A stretch of 64,000 nucleotides of DNA from Alicyclobacillus sacchari (lineage in GTDB: Bacteria; Bacillota; Bacilli; Alicyclobacillales; Alicyclobacillaceae): NCBI RefSeq assembly GCF_004366795.1, contig NZ_SORF01000006.1, positions 105,873-169,872 on the forward strand, read 5' to 3'. Under the pieces are notes generated by a model. The model saw only the letters and a program-made list of their open reading frames with translations. It was not told the DNA's origin and did no database searches. Position 1 is the first letter of the stretch, and each line of letters starts with the position of its first letter. The position numbers and the translations under genes were made by a program. This document shows positions 18,062 through 25,824 of the stretch, in pieces.

Positions 18062-18349
18062 GTGAAAATTGTGATCGATCCGCAAGCCGCGAAATGGATG
18101 GAATCCGCACTCAAAGTAAGAGAAGGAGACGGTGTCCGCTTTAAGGTACGATACGGCGGCCAATCAACCATTCAGCCCGGATTTTCCCTGGGCCTGTCCG
18201 CCGAGCGCCCGGCCAATGTCGCAGCCAGCGAACTGCGAAACGGCAGGTTATATTTTGTACGTGACGAGGATGCATGGTATTTCGACGGAAGAGATTTATA
18301 TATCGACTACCTGAATGACGAGGATGGTGTCGATTATCGAATCGAATAA
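18062..18349 (+). CDS. HesB/YneR-like small protein lacking cysteines
   Basis: A 95-aa protein starting at GTG 18062 behind AAAGGAGGAG. It has the beta-rich HesB/IscA-type fold seen in YneR proteins: KIVIDPQAAKWMESAL, a central RFKVRYGG, and C-terminal DLYIDYLNDEDGVDYRIE. IscA-type scaffolds need conserved cysteines; this protein has none, so it cannot act as a classical Fe-S carrier. Its role is unknown. It is transcribed divergently from the 3-hydroxyacyl-CoA dehydrogenase. The ~125 bp behind it hold no recognisable gene. Confidence 0.75.
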   Translation: MKIVIDPQAAKWMESALKVREGDGVRFKVRYGGQSTIQPGFSLGLSAERPANVAASELRNGRLYFVRDEDAWYFDGRDLYIDYLNDEDGVDYRIE

Positions 18350-18475
18350 GAACGCGCCTGTGCCGCTTTCCAACGTAGCCACCATAACAGCGGAATACAC
18401 CCCTCAACACAGAAAAGCGTGTTGCAGGCACACAACTTGCCATTTCCGCACACAAGTCGCACACAAAATGAAAAT

Positions 18476-18505
18476 GAGGCGGATCCCACGCAGGATAACC
18501 GCCTC
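18476..18505 (-). terminator. Terminator of the Ser-Met-Thr tRNA cluster
   Basis: GAGGCGG (18476-18482) pairs with CCGCCTC (18499-18505). On the minus strand a T-rich tail (TTTTCATTTTG) follows. Confidence 0.7.
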
Positions 18506-18532
18506 AAAGGACCCTCACCACGGCCCTTCTTA

Positions 18533-18607
18533 TGGAGCCACCTGTCGGATTCGAACCGACGACCTGCTCATTACGAGTGAGCCGCTCTACCCCTGAGCCA
18601 AGGTGGC
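18533..18607 (-). tRNA. tRNA-Thr (CGT)
   Basis: 75 nt including the encoded CCA. GCCACCT/AGGTGGC acceptor stem, GGTTCGAATCC T-arm and anticodon CGT in a TCGTAA loop. Confidence 0.95.
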
Positions 18608-18620
18608 ATGAAAATTGGCT

Positions 18621-18697
18621 TGGTAGCGGCGGAGGGATTTGAACCCCCGACACCACGGGTATGAACCGTGTGCTCTGACCAACTGAGCTACGCCGCC
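18621..18697 (-). tRNA. tRNA-Met (CAT), elongator type
   Basis: 77 nt with encoded CCA. Anticodon loop TTCATAC. The first pair of the acceptor is G-U rather than the C-A mismatch of initiator tRNA, so it is read as elongator Met. Confidence 0.92.
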
Positions 18698-18750
18698 ATC
18701 CTCTATACAGAGTTGTTCGGCCAGCGGTGTCACTGGCCGAACCATCTATT

Positions 18751-18843
18751 TGGCGGAGAGAGTGGGATTCGAACCCACGAGACGGTTTTACCCGCCTACA
18801 CGATTTCCAATCGTGCTCCTTCGGCCAACTCGGACATCTCTCC
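18751..18843 (-). tRNA. tRNA-Ser (GGA)
   Basis: 93 nt with a long variable arm and encoded CCA. GGAGAGA/TCTCTCC acceptor, anticodon GGA in the ATTGGAAAT context. Confidence 0.94.
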
Positions 18844-18908
18844 ACAACTGTCATCGCGTGTCGCGCGACAGTTGATATATTAACACGGATCGCTATGGTT
18901 CGCAAGAC

Positions 18909-20015
18909 TTAAAACAACGACTTGATACCAAGCACGTTTTGGAAGATATAGTCCGCGCCCAGACGTTCAAACTTCGGACGTGCCCCTTCTCCTTCAAGTC
19001 CTGTCAAGACCGCTGCAAATGAGGCGCCAAGGCGCTGGGCTGCAAGTCCATCCGCAATCGAGTCCCCTACAATGAGAACCTTTTCCTTGATATTGGATAA
19101 CGGCAGTTCGCAAGCCAAGAGACTCTCTACGTCGTGATCGCCCGTCAACGAACGGAGGTAGGAAAACGGATGAGGCTTCGATAGCGGACGAGCCGACGGA
19201 CATTCGTCCTCCGCTGCAACGACATCAGAAGCGGTGGTGACATGAGCGAGATCGAAATGTTGCAGCCACCCGAAATGCGTGAGTGGGACATGTGTCTCGA
19301 TTTGCGGCCGTCCTGTGGCAATGCCCATAGCCACACCCTTATGCTTCAACTCAGTGAGCAATGCCGAGAGCGCATCCGGGGCGACGATGGCGTACTCACT
19401 AGTGAGAAAACCTTGCTTGCCCGTGGTTTTGCCAGTATAGCCATCGCCCAGGTACCACGCTTGGAAGGTGGCTTGACCAATGTTCCAGAGATCGTGCGGA
19501 TCGCCATGTGAGCAGTGTTGCAGTAGTGCCTTGGCCGCCGCATCCATAAGCTCCGCGCGCGACTGGCATCCCGCATAGACCGTATCATACGCGTCCCAAC
19601 GGACAGTGTGTTCCACTCCCATCGCGCGTGCGCTGTCGCCGATCGCCCGTAGGGCCTCGACCGTCCATCCGTCTGCCAAGGCGTTCGCCACGCGCTCGGC
19701 GAACTCGCGATGATTCACGCGATTTCGCAGGAGCACATGCAGTTCAGCGACAAAGACGAAATACACCATGTCCCAGTTCGCATTCACGCCGACATTTTTG
19801 AGGCGCTCAAGCACCTGATCGCGCTGGAACACGTCCTTGCGGATTTGGCCGATCACGCCATCATCCGGGGTCGGCGAACATGCGGGCGAAATCGAGCGCA
19901 TGCCGAGGAACGATGGGCTTGTCAACAATTCGTGCACCGTCAGCGCCGAAGCATCAAAATACCGTTCCTCGCTCAACATCACACCATCGATATCGAACAA
20001 AACCGTCGTAAACAT
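18909..20015 (-). CDS. HAD-superfamily hydrolase, possibly phosphoserine phosphatase
   Basis: A 368-aa haloacid dehalogenase-fold phosphatase. Motif I LFDIDGVMLS (nucleophile Asp8, acid Asp10), motif II in MGIATGRPQIET, the lysine of motif III in LSKPHPFSY, and motif IV VLIVGDSIADGLAAQRLG. A large helical insert between motifs I and II (about residues 40-210) makes it longer than most HAD enzymes. It starts 12 bp after serC, so it is very likely co-transcribed with serA and serC. The missing step of that pathway is phosphoserine phosphatase, which makes this gene the candidate; that role is inference from position. Confidence 0.85.
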   Translation of the reverse strand: MFTTVLFDIDGVMLSEERYFDASALTVHELLTSPSFLGMRSISPACSPTPDDGVIGQIRKDVFQRDQVLERLKNVGVNANWDMVYFVFVAELHVLLRNRVNHREFAERVANALADGWTVEALRAIGDSARAMGVEHTVRWDAYDTVYAGCQSRAELMDAAAKALLQHCSHGDPHDLWNIGQATFQAWYLGDGYTGKTTGKQGFLTSEYAIVAPDALSALLTELKHKGVAMGIATGRPQIETHVPLTHFGWLQHFDLAHVTTASDVVAAEDECPSARPLSKPHPFSYLRSLTGDHDVESLLACELPLSNIKEKVLIVGDSIADGLAAQRLGASFAAVLTGLEGEGARPKFERLGADYIFQNVLGIKSLF

Positions 20016-20027
20016 CTGAACCCCCCA

Positions 20028-21107
20028 TCAGCCGTTACGGCGCGCAAAATCTTGCATAAACTCAGCGAACCGCAGAGCGGCTTCAACCGGCACCGCATTG
20101 TAGAGCGAGACGCGCACGCCCCCCACGGTGCGGTAGCCCTTGACGCCCACAAAACCGCGCTCGGCAGCTTCCGCGAGAAACAATTTGGTCAGTTCGTCAT
20201 TTGGGAGACGGAACGTCACGTTCATCTCGGAACGAGCTCGCTTTTCCGCATGGCCGAGGTACAGATTCGGATGTGTATCGATTACGTCATACAACGCGGC
20301 CGCCTTTTTCCGGTTGCGTTCGACGATGCCGGCCAAGCCACCGGTCTCTTCGACCCATTGCAACACGCATGCCATCACGTAAATCGCAAAGGTCGGAGGC
20401 GTGTTGTAGAGCGAGTTGGCTTTCGCATGGGTGCTGTATTGCAGCACGGTGGGCACGTCCTGATTTGCCGTTGCCAAGAAATCGTCACGCACGATCACAA
20501 CGGTAACGCCGGACGGTCCGATGTTTTTCTGAGCGCCCGCGTAAATCAAGGCAAATTCCTCAACTTGAACAGGCCGCGAGAGAATGTCGCTCGACATATC
20601 CGCAACGAGAGGAGCCTTCGTTTTTGGCAGCGATCTCCACTGCGTACCGTAAATGGTGTTATTCGACGTGATGTGAACGTAGCGTAAGGATGGATCATCC
20701 CCAGCGATGGACTCAGGGATATCCCGATACCCCCCCTGCTTGGCCCAATCGTCAACGATTAACTCACCATACCGACTCGCTTCGTCCGCCGCCTTCTGTG
20801 ACCACGTTCCGGTCAACACGTATAGCGCCTTGTCGGCGGGTTTTAGGAAATTCATCGGCAACATCGCGAATTGCAGACTCGCGCCGCCCTGTAAGAACAA
20901 CACCTGATAGCCATCAGGAATCCCGAGCAACCGCCGCAGACGCATCTGCGCATCATTGTGAATCGCTTCATACTCCGCGCTGCGATGACTGAATTCCATC
21001 ACGCTCATACCCGTCCCGCCATAGTCGGGCAGTTCCGCTTGAATGCGCTCGAGTACTGGCAACGGTAAGGCCGCCGGCCCTGCGTTAAAGTTGTCCGCTC
21101 GTTTCAC
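20028..21107 (-). CDS. serC: Phosphoserine aminotransferase
   Basis: A 359-aa PLP-dependent class V aminotransferase of serine (and vitamin B6) synthesis: 3-phosphohydroxypyruvate plus glutamate to phosphoserine. Motifs: FNAGPAALPLPVLE at the start, GGTGMSVMEFSHRS, LFLQGGASLQFAMLPMN, the PLP lysine in YAGAQKNIGPSGVTVVI, and VGVKGYRTVGGVRVSLYNA near the end. It starts at GTG 21107 behind GGAGTGGGG. It lies 62 bp downstream of serA on the same strand. Confidence 0.96.
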   Translation of the reverse strand: MKRADNFNAGPAALPLPVLERIQAELPDYGGTGMSVMEFSHRSAEYEAIHNDAQMRLRRLLGIPDGYQVLFLQGGASLQFAMLPMNFLKPADKALYVLTGTWSQKAADEASRYGELIVDDWAKQGGYRDIPESIAGDDPSLRYVHITSNNTIYGTQWRSLPKTKAPLVADMSSDILSRPVQVEEFALIYAGAQKNIGPSGVTVVIVRDDFLATANQDVPTVLQYSTHAKANSLYNTPPTFAIYVMACVLQWVEETGGLAGIVERNRKKAAALYDVIDTHPNLYLGHAEKRARSEMNVTFRLPNDELTKLFLAEAAERGFVGVKGYRTVGGVRVSLYNAVPVEAALRFAEFMQDFARRNG

Positions 21108-21169
21108 GAACCCCACTCCTCTATCTGTCGTTCTTGCGACACCCTGTGACCTATCGACCGCCACTTGAT

Positions 21170-22759
21170 TTACAGCTCAATCGCACGCACCATGCGGATA
21201 CCATCGTGAGAAGAAATTTCTTCGATCACGTCATTGGGCACGCTCTTGTCCACTGTCAACAGCATGACCGCTTCGCCGCCCGTTTCGCGGCGCCCCACCT
21301 GCATGCCAGCGATATTGATTTCTGCGTCGCCAAGCAACGTCCCGATGCGCCCAATCATACCAGGCTTATCTTCATGCCGCGTATAGACCAAGATGCCCTC
21401 AATCGGCATATCGATGGGATACCCGTCTAATTCGACAATGCGCGGACCTGATTCGCTGTACAGCGTACCCGCGACACGGTGGCTACCCATGTCGGTCGCA
21501 AACGCAATGGAGATTTCATTGGTATACACACGCCCGCGCGACTCGCGCACTTCCTGCACGCGCAAGCCGGCATCCTCCGCGTAGCGCAAAGCATTCACGT
21601 AGTTCACTTCACCACTGTATTGGAACCCGAAAAAGCCTTTCAGGACCGTTCGCGTCAAATAACCGCCATCCGGATCCGCAGCATCACCCGCGTATGTGAC
21701 TGTCATCTGCGACGGTGCTCCTTGCGCCAGTTGTGCAGCAAACAACCCAAGTTGCTCCGCGAGGGCCAAGTACGGAGCCAAACGCTCTTTCTGACGCGGG
21801 CTCAGACTCGGGAGGTTGACCGCGTGCTCGAAGGTGTCATCGCGAAGGACTTGTACAATCTCTTCCGCCACTTGGATAGCGACGTTCTCCTGTGCCTCAA
21901 CCGTCGACGCGCCAAGGTGCGGCGTTAGAATCACATTCTCACATTCGCGCAACGGGTGGTCCAGGGCCAGCGGCTCGCTCTCGAACACGTCAATTGCCGC
22001 ACCTGCTACCCTGCCAAGCTTTACAGCGTCCGCCAATGCGCGCTCGTCGATGATGCCACCGCGGGCACAGTTGATGATTCGTACACCTTCTTTCATCATG
22101 GCAATCTTACCCGCATCGATCATGTGGTGTGTCTCTTTCGTCAGCGGCGTGTGCACCGTAATAAAGTCAGCTGCCCGAATGGCGGCATCGAGATCCGATT
22201 TCTGCACGCCGAGGCTCTGCGCTCGTTCTTCGGTCAAAAACGGATCGTATCCCAGCACCGTCATGCCAAAGACCTTTGCACGCTTTGCTACTTCCGTGCC
22301 AATGCGACCCATACCGAGAATTGCCAGGGTCTTTCCGCGAAGTTCAACGCCAACCCACTTCTTGCGGTTCCAGTTGCCCGCGAGCAAGTCCCGATTGGCC
22401 GCCGGAATGTGGCGTGCAAGACTAATCATCATGGCGAAGGTGTGTTCGGCGGCGGCAATCGTGTTGCCATCCGGTGCATTGATGACAAGAATGCCGCGGC
22501 GCGTGGCAGCCTCGAGATCGATATTGTCAACACCGACACCCGCTCTGCCAATGACTTTGAGTCGCTTTGCGGCAGCAATCACCTGTTCCGTGACAGTTGT
22601 CTGGGAACGCACCACGAGTGCGTCAGCATCCTCAATTGCAACGAGCAACTCAGATGGAGACAGCCCCGTCTGAACATCGACAGTGGCATCAGGCAAAGTC
22701 GACAACACATCGATACCAGCGCTTGAAATGTCATCTGTTACAAGAATTTTCGTTGTCAT
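21170..22759 (-). CDS. serA: D-3-phosphoglycerate dehydrogenase
   Basis: First enzyme of serine synthesis, NAD-dependent. At 529 aa it is the long form. Substrate and NAD-binding domains hold VIGRAGVGVDNIDLEAATRRGILV, the Rossmann loop LAILGMGRIGTEVAKRA, INCARGGIIDERAL and the catalytic His in LTPHLGASTVEAQ. An allosteric substrate-binding domain follows (about 330-450). The C-terminal ACT domain has ILVYTRHEDKPGMIGRIGTLLGD, so serine feedback is likely. The start is ATG 22759 behind AAGGAG. The leader carries a ZTP riboswitch. Confidence 0.97.
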   Translation of the reverse strand: MTTKILVTDDISSAGIDVLSTLPDATVDVQTGLSPSELLVAIEDADALVVRSQTTVTEQVIAAAKRLKVIGRAGVGVDNIDLEAATRRGILVINAPDGNTIAAAEHTFAMMISLARHIPAANRDLLAGNWNRKKWVGVELRGKTLAILGMGRIGTEVAKRAKVFGMTVLGYDPFLTEERAQSLGVQKSDLDAAIRAADFITVHTPLTKETHHMIDAGKIAMMKEGVRIINCARGGIIDERALADAVKLGRVAGAAIDVFESEPLALDHPLRECENVILTPHLGASTVEAQENVAIQVAEEIVQVLRDDTFEHAVNLPSLSPRQKERLAPYLALAEQLGLFAAQLAQGAPSQMTVTYAGDAADPDGGYLTRTVLKGFFGFQYSGEVNYVNALRYAEDAGLRVQEVRESRGRVYTNEISIAFATDMGSHRVAGTLYSESGPRIVELDGYPIDMPIEGILVYTRHEDKPGMIGRIGTLLGDAEINIAGMQVGRRETGGEAVMLLTVDKSVPNDVIEEISSHDGIRMVRAIEL

Positions 22760-22789
22760 TCGAATTCTCCTTACCACTCCGGCATGTAC

Positions 22790-22906
22790 AGCAACGGCCG
22801 CTGAGACTTTTACGCAAAACGCGTCAAAGTGCCCAGGCGGCCGGCAACTGTATACATCGCACTCCCCTGTGGTCAATCCCACAATCCGCCAGTTATGCGA
22901 CGTCCG
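22790..22906 (-). promoter_or_regulatory. ZTP (pfl) riboswitch controlling serA
   Basis: Read on the minus strand, the leader shows the pfl/ZTP aptamer hallmarks in order. A stem pairs TCGCA with TGCGA. The ACTGGCGG segment follows, then an inner stem GTGG/CCAC and the conserved GGGGAG. The 3' element is GCCGCCTGGGCA at about 22829-22841. GGCGG (22887-22891) can form the known pseudoknot with CCGCC (22836-22840). Past the aptamer, CGGCCGC (22837-22843) pairs with GCGGCCG (22795-22801) in a long alternative hairpin that also contains ACTTT/AAAGT and ACGC/GCGT pairs. Folding it would break the aptamer. ZTP/ZMP signals low 10-formyl-THF, so linking it to serine (one-carbon donor) supply makes sense. 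Confidence 0.85.
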
Positions 22907-22976
22907 TGTCTATCTGTTCTCACAATGTAACGATGAATCAAGAATAACACATGCGCTCACTTTCACACAATACAGA

Positions 22977-22986
22977 CTACTGTGGA
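22977..22986. repeat. Left copy of 10-bp direct repeat (target-site duplication candidate)
   Basis: CTACTGTGGA immediately outside the left insertion-sequence end. The same ten bases lie immediately outside the right end at 33368-33377. Confidence 0.75.
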
Positions 22987-23107
22987 GTCCGTGTCAAGTT
23001 GTCGTAGGGGAAGACCTCACCGCTAAGGTTGAGTCAGGTAACCGTGGCTGAAACCCTGGCGAGCTCACGAAGCACGTACTTCCCCCATGGTCGATCCGCA
23101 TGCGGAC
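22987..23107 (-). mobile_element. Left IS remnant with transposase C-terminal fragment (putative ISLre2/UPF0236 type)
   Basis: This 121-bp copy is ~97% identical (4 mismatches) to 32876-32996. On the minus strand it encodes a transposase tail, ...DRPWGKYVLRELARVSATVT, with its stop at 23034-23036, followed by the IS terminus reaching 22987. It is cut off at 23107 where the dehydrogenase fragment begins. The family call rests on the resemblance of the tail, and of the longer right copy, to ISLre2-type transposases. Confidence 0.65.
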
Positions 23108-23796
23108 AGGACATGGACCTCATTCACCTCGCGACGCCGTACGTGTGCGGCATCTCCCCAAGCTACGGTTCGAGCGGCAACCCCAGCGGCATGACCGCGC
23201 TTGGCGTCTTCCGCGGGATCCAGGCGAGCGCCAAGTACATGTATGGCACCGACGATCTCGTCGGGCGCCGCGTCGCCATTCAAGGACTAGGAAGCGTCGG
23301 ATGCGAACTGGCGCGCCTGTTGCGAGTGGATGGGGCTAACCTGCTAGTGGCCGACGTCACCCCTCTTCAGGTGGAGCGGGCGGTCAACGAATTCGGCGCA
23401 CAGCCGCTCTCTCCTCAAGACACCCTGAGCGCAGAATGCGATATTCTCGCCCCATGCGCCCTGGGTGCCGTGTTGAACGACGAGACGATTCCAAGGCTCC
23501 GGGCGCAGATCGTCGCGGGATCGGCGAACAACCTGCTGGCCCAGGAGCGACACGGGGGCATGCTTCACGAGCGAGGAATTTTGTACGCGCCGGATTATGT
23601 CATCAACGCGGGTGGATTGATCAACGTCGCGGACGAGCTCGAAGGCTATCATCCGGATCGCGCGCGGTCGAAGGTCGAGCGGGGCATCCCGACGCATCGG
23701 GCCGCCGATGAGATGGCAATGAAGCGGATCGAGACCCTGCGGCAGGTGCGAAGCACGCACCTGGGTCACCACGAACCGGTGAGGCGCGGGCGCTGA
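23108..23796 (+). pseudogene. Leucine/valine (branched-chain amino acid) dehydrogenase, 5'-truncated
   Basis: About 230 codons of a Glu/Leu/Phe/Val dehydrogenase. The homology begins abruptly at DMDLIHLATPYVCGISPSYGSSGNPS and runs through AIQGLGSVGCELARLL (NAD-binding), CDILAPCALGAVLNDETIP, AGSANNLLAQERHG and APDYVINAGGLINVADELEG. The N-terminal ~140 residues, with the substrate and catalytic lysines, are missing. They are replaced by IS sequence read in the same frame. Near the C-terminus an in-frame gap of about 16-18 residues lies between RSKVE and RGIPTHRAADEMA. It would have catalysed the first step of valine/leucine/isoleucine breakdown. Two lesions make it non-functional. It converges on the catabolic operon. 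Confidence 0.85.
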
Positions 23797-23811
23797 CCCG
23801 AAAAAGTGCGA

Positions 23812-23842
23812 GGCGCGGGGACCTACCCCGCGCCTTTCGTAT
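23812..23842. terminator. Convergent terminator at the end of the catabolic operon
   Basis: GGCGCGGGG and CCCCGCGCC form a perfect 9-bp stem at 23812-23834. TTTCG follows on the plus side and CACTTTTTC lies beyond it on the minus side. Confidence 0.8.
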
Positions 23843-23850
23843 CCGCCCAT

Positions 23851-24609
23851 TCACCTGGGTTGCATGCGCAACGCCCCGTCTAGGCGGATCACTTCGCCGT
23901 TCAACATCTGGTTTTCCGCGATGTGGCGGGCCAAGAGCGCGTACTCGCGCGGCCGCCCCAGCCGCTGCGGGAACGGCACCTGTTGCCCGAGCGACTGGCG
24001 CGCGGCTTCCGGCAGGCCCATGAGAAGCGGCGTCTCGAAGATACCCGGCGCGATGGCCACCACGCGAATGCCGTACGCCGCCAGTTCTCGCGCCGCGGGC
24101 AGCGTGAGCCCGACGATGCCGCCCTTGGACGCCGAGTAGGCTGCCTGGCCAATCTGACCCTCGTACGCCGCAATCGACGCGGTGTTGATGATGACACCTC
24201 GCTCACGGTCTTCCAGCGGCGGCGCCTCAGCAACACGCGCGGCCACGAGCCGCATCACGTTGAACGTGCCGACGAGATTGACCTGGATCACGCGCGCGAA
24301 GCTCTTCAGCGAGTGCACGCCGCGCTTCGAGAGAATCTTCTCCGCCGTGGCGATCCCGGCGCAGTTCACGGCGCCCCTCAGCACGCCGCCCTCCGCCGCT
24401 TCGTCCACCGCGCGGCGCACCGCGTCCTCGTCCGTCACGTCCACCCGGAAAAACTGGCCGCCGATCTCCTCCGCGACGCTCCTTCCGCGATCCTCCTGAA
24501 CGTCAAAGATGGCGACACGCGCGCCGGCCTCGGCAAACGCCCGAGCTGTCGCTTCTCCGAGCCCGGACCCACCACCTGTCACAATGAACGTCGCTCCGTC
24601 AAGTTTCAT
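23851..24609 (-). CDS. Short-chain dehydrogenase, 3-hydroxy-2-methylbutyryl-CoA / 3-hydroxyacyl-CoA dehydrogenase type
   Basis: A 252-aa classical [25 protein letters not shown] (NAD site), VNCAGIA, catalytic Ser in [15 protein letters not shown] and the Tyr-Lys pair in YSASKGG. The C-terminus [16 protein letters not shown] is typical of the HSD17B10-like 3-hydroxyacyl-CoA dehydrogenase branch, which in isoleucine breakdown oxidises 2-methyl-3-hydroxybutyryl-CoA. The start is ATG 24609 behind AGGAGGTTGCGGG; a longer open reading through the neighbouring thiolase has no ribosome site. Last gene of the operon, 32 bp after the thiolase. Confidence 0.88.
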   Translation of the reverse strand: MKLDGATFIVTGGGSGLGEATARAFAEAGARVAIFDVQEDRGRSVAEEIGGQFFRVDVTDEDAVRRAVDEAAEGGVLRGAVNCAGIATAEKILSKRGVHSLKSFARVIQVNLVGTFNVMRLVAARVAEAPPLEDRERGVIINTASIAAYEGQIGQAAYSASKGGIVGLTLPAARELAAYGIRVVAIAPGIFETPLLMGLPEAARQSLGQQVPFPQRLGRPREYALLARHIAENQMLNGEVIRLDGALRMQPR

Positions 24610-24641
24610 CCCGCAACCTCCTTGACATGACACCGCAGGTC

Positions 24642-25820
24642 TCACCCATCGATCCGCTCGATCACGGTCGCGTTCGCCATGCCTGCCCCTTCGCAGATGG
24701 CGATGAGTCCAAAGCGCCCTCCGCGATCCTCGAGCGCGTTCAAGAGCGTCGCCGTAATTCGAGTCCCCGTCGCGCCGAGCGGATGTCCGAGCGCGATGGC
24801 GCCGCCGTTGACGTTCACGCGATTCCACGGCGCGCCGATCTCCTTTTGCCACCCTAAGACCACGGGCGCGAACGCCTCGTTCACCTCGAACAGATCGATG
24901 TCTTCGACCTTGAGCCCGGCGTTCTGCAACACCTTCCGCGTCGCCGGAATCGGACCGGTCAACATCGTCACGGGGTTCACGCCCACCACGCTGAACGCGA
25001 CAAACCGGGCTCGCGGTCTGAGCCCGAGCTTCTCCGCCGTTTCTCGACGCATGACGAGTGCTGCGCTGGCTCCATCCGAGATCTGGCTCGCGTTGCCGGC
25101 GGTAATGAGCTCCAGATCGGGGAAGGCCGGCTTCAGCGACAACATCTTCTCGAGGGACGTGTCCGTACGAATGCCCTCGTCCTCTTCGAACCTTCCCGAC
25201 GACTTGGCAAGCGAAAGCGGCACCGGCGCGATCTCGCGCCGAAACTTCCCTTCGCTCCTGGCCTTGGCCGCCAATTGATGGCTCCGCAGGCCGAACCGGT
25301 CGAGATCCTCCCTGGAAAAGCCCCATTCCTTCGCCAAGAGCTCAGCTCCGAGCGCCTGATCGAAGAAGGAACGGTTGTACTGGCGCATGTGATAGCGCGC
25401 CTCCAGCGATTCCGTCATCGGCGTTCCATAGACGCCGATGGAAGACATCATCGGTACGCTCGACATCGCCTCGACGCCACAGGCGATGGCGATCTCGTAC
25501 GCCCCGCTCATCACGCCCTGCGCGGCGAAGTGGAGCGCCTGCAGGCTTGACCCGCACTGACGATCGATGGTGCACCCCGGCACCGACTCCGGCAGCCCCG
25601 CCGCGAGCCACGCGTTCCGCGCGATATTGACCGCCTGATCGCCGATCTGCGTGAGGCACCCTGCGATCACGTCGTCCACCGCCTCTGGAGGCAACGGATT
25701 CCTCTCGACGATCGCCCGCAGGACGTGTCCCAACAGATCGACGGGGTGCACGTCCTTCAACGCGCCGTTTCTGCGCCCGATTGGCGTACGGACGGCGTCG
25801 ACGATCACGGCTTCGTACAT
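24642..25820 (-). CDS. Acetyl-CoA acyltransferase (thiolase)
   Basis: A 392-aa thiolase. The nucleophilic cysteine is Cys89 in [18 protein letters not shown]. The His/Cys catalytic region is in [20 protein letters not shown] and [15 protein letters not shown]. The start is ATG 25820 after a GGAGGGTGAC-like site, 4 bp past the end of the ligase gene. With the SDR behind it, it fits the final cleavage of 2-methylacetoacetyl-CoA (isoleucine branch) or general beta-oxidation. Exact chain preference cannot be read. Confidence 0.92.
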   Translation of the reverse strand: MYEAVIVDAVRTPIGRRNGALKDVHPVDLLGHVLRAIVERNPLPPEAVDDVIAGCLTQIGDQAVNIARNAWLAAGLPESVPGCTIDRQCGSSLQALHFAAQGVMSGAYEIAIACGVEAMSSVPMMSSIGVYGTPMTESLEARYHMRQYNRSFFDQALGAELLAKEWGFSREDLDRFGLRSHQLAAKARSEGKFRREIAPVPLSLAKSSGRFEEDEGIRTDTSLEKMLSLKPAFPDLELITAGNASQISDGASAALVMRRETAEKLGLRPRARFVAFSVVGVNPVTMLTGPIPATRKVLQNAGLKVEDIDLFEVNEAFAPVVLGWQKEIGAPWNRVNVNGGAIALGHPLGATGTRITATLLNALEDRGGRFGLIAICEGAGMANATVIERIDG

Positions 25821-25824
25821 GATG

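Noticed and set aside
18504..18905. 133-codon minus-strand open frame over the tRNA-Thr/Met/Ser genes
   Set aside because: It is a translation of the tRNA genes and carries no ribosome site.
23029..23107. Open frame starting MSQVTVAETLASSRSTYF, repeated at 32918 on the plus strand
   Set aside because: It is the antisense of the IS transposase tail duplicated in both repeats. It only looks like a conserved N-terminus because the DNA is repeated.
22987..23107. The 121-bp repeat as a fragment of group II intron domain I
   Set aside because: First considered because of its GGTAACC-like segments. The minus strand instead reads as a transposase C-terminus with an IS end, an inverted repeat partner and flanking direct repeats, which explains it better.
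24610..25326. 491-codon open frame extending the SDR gene upstream through the thiolase
   Set aside because: No ribosome site and Arg/Gly-rich shadow composition; the SDR fold starts at 24609 with a good ribosome site.
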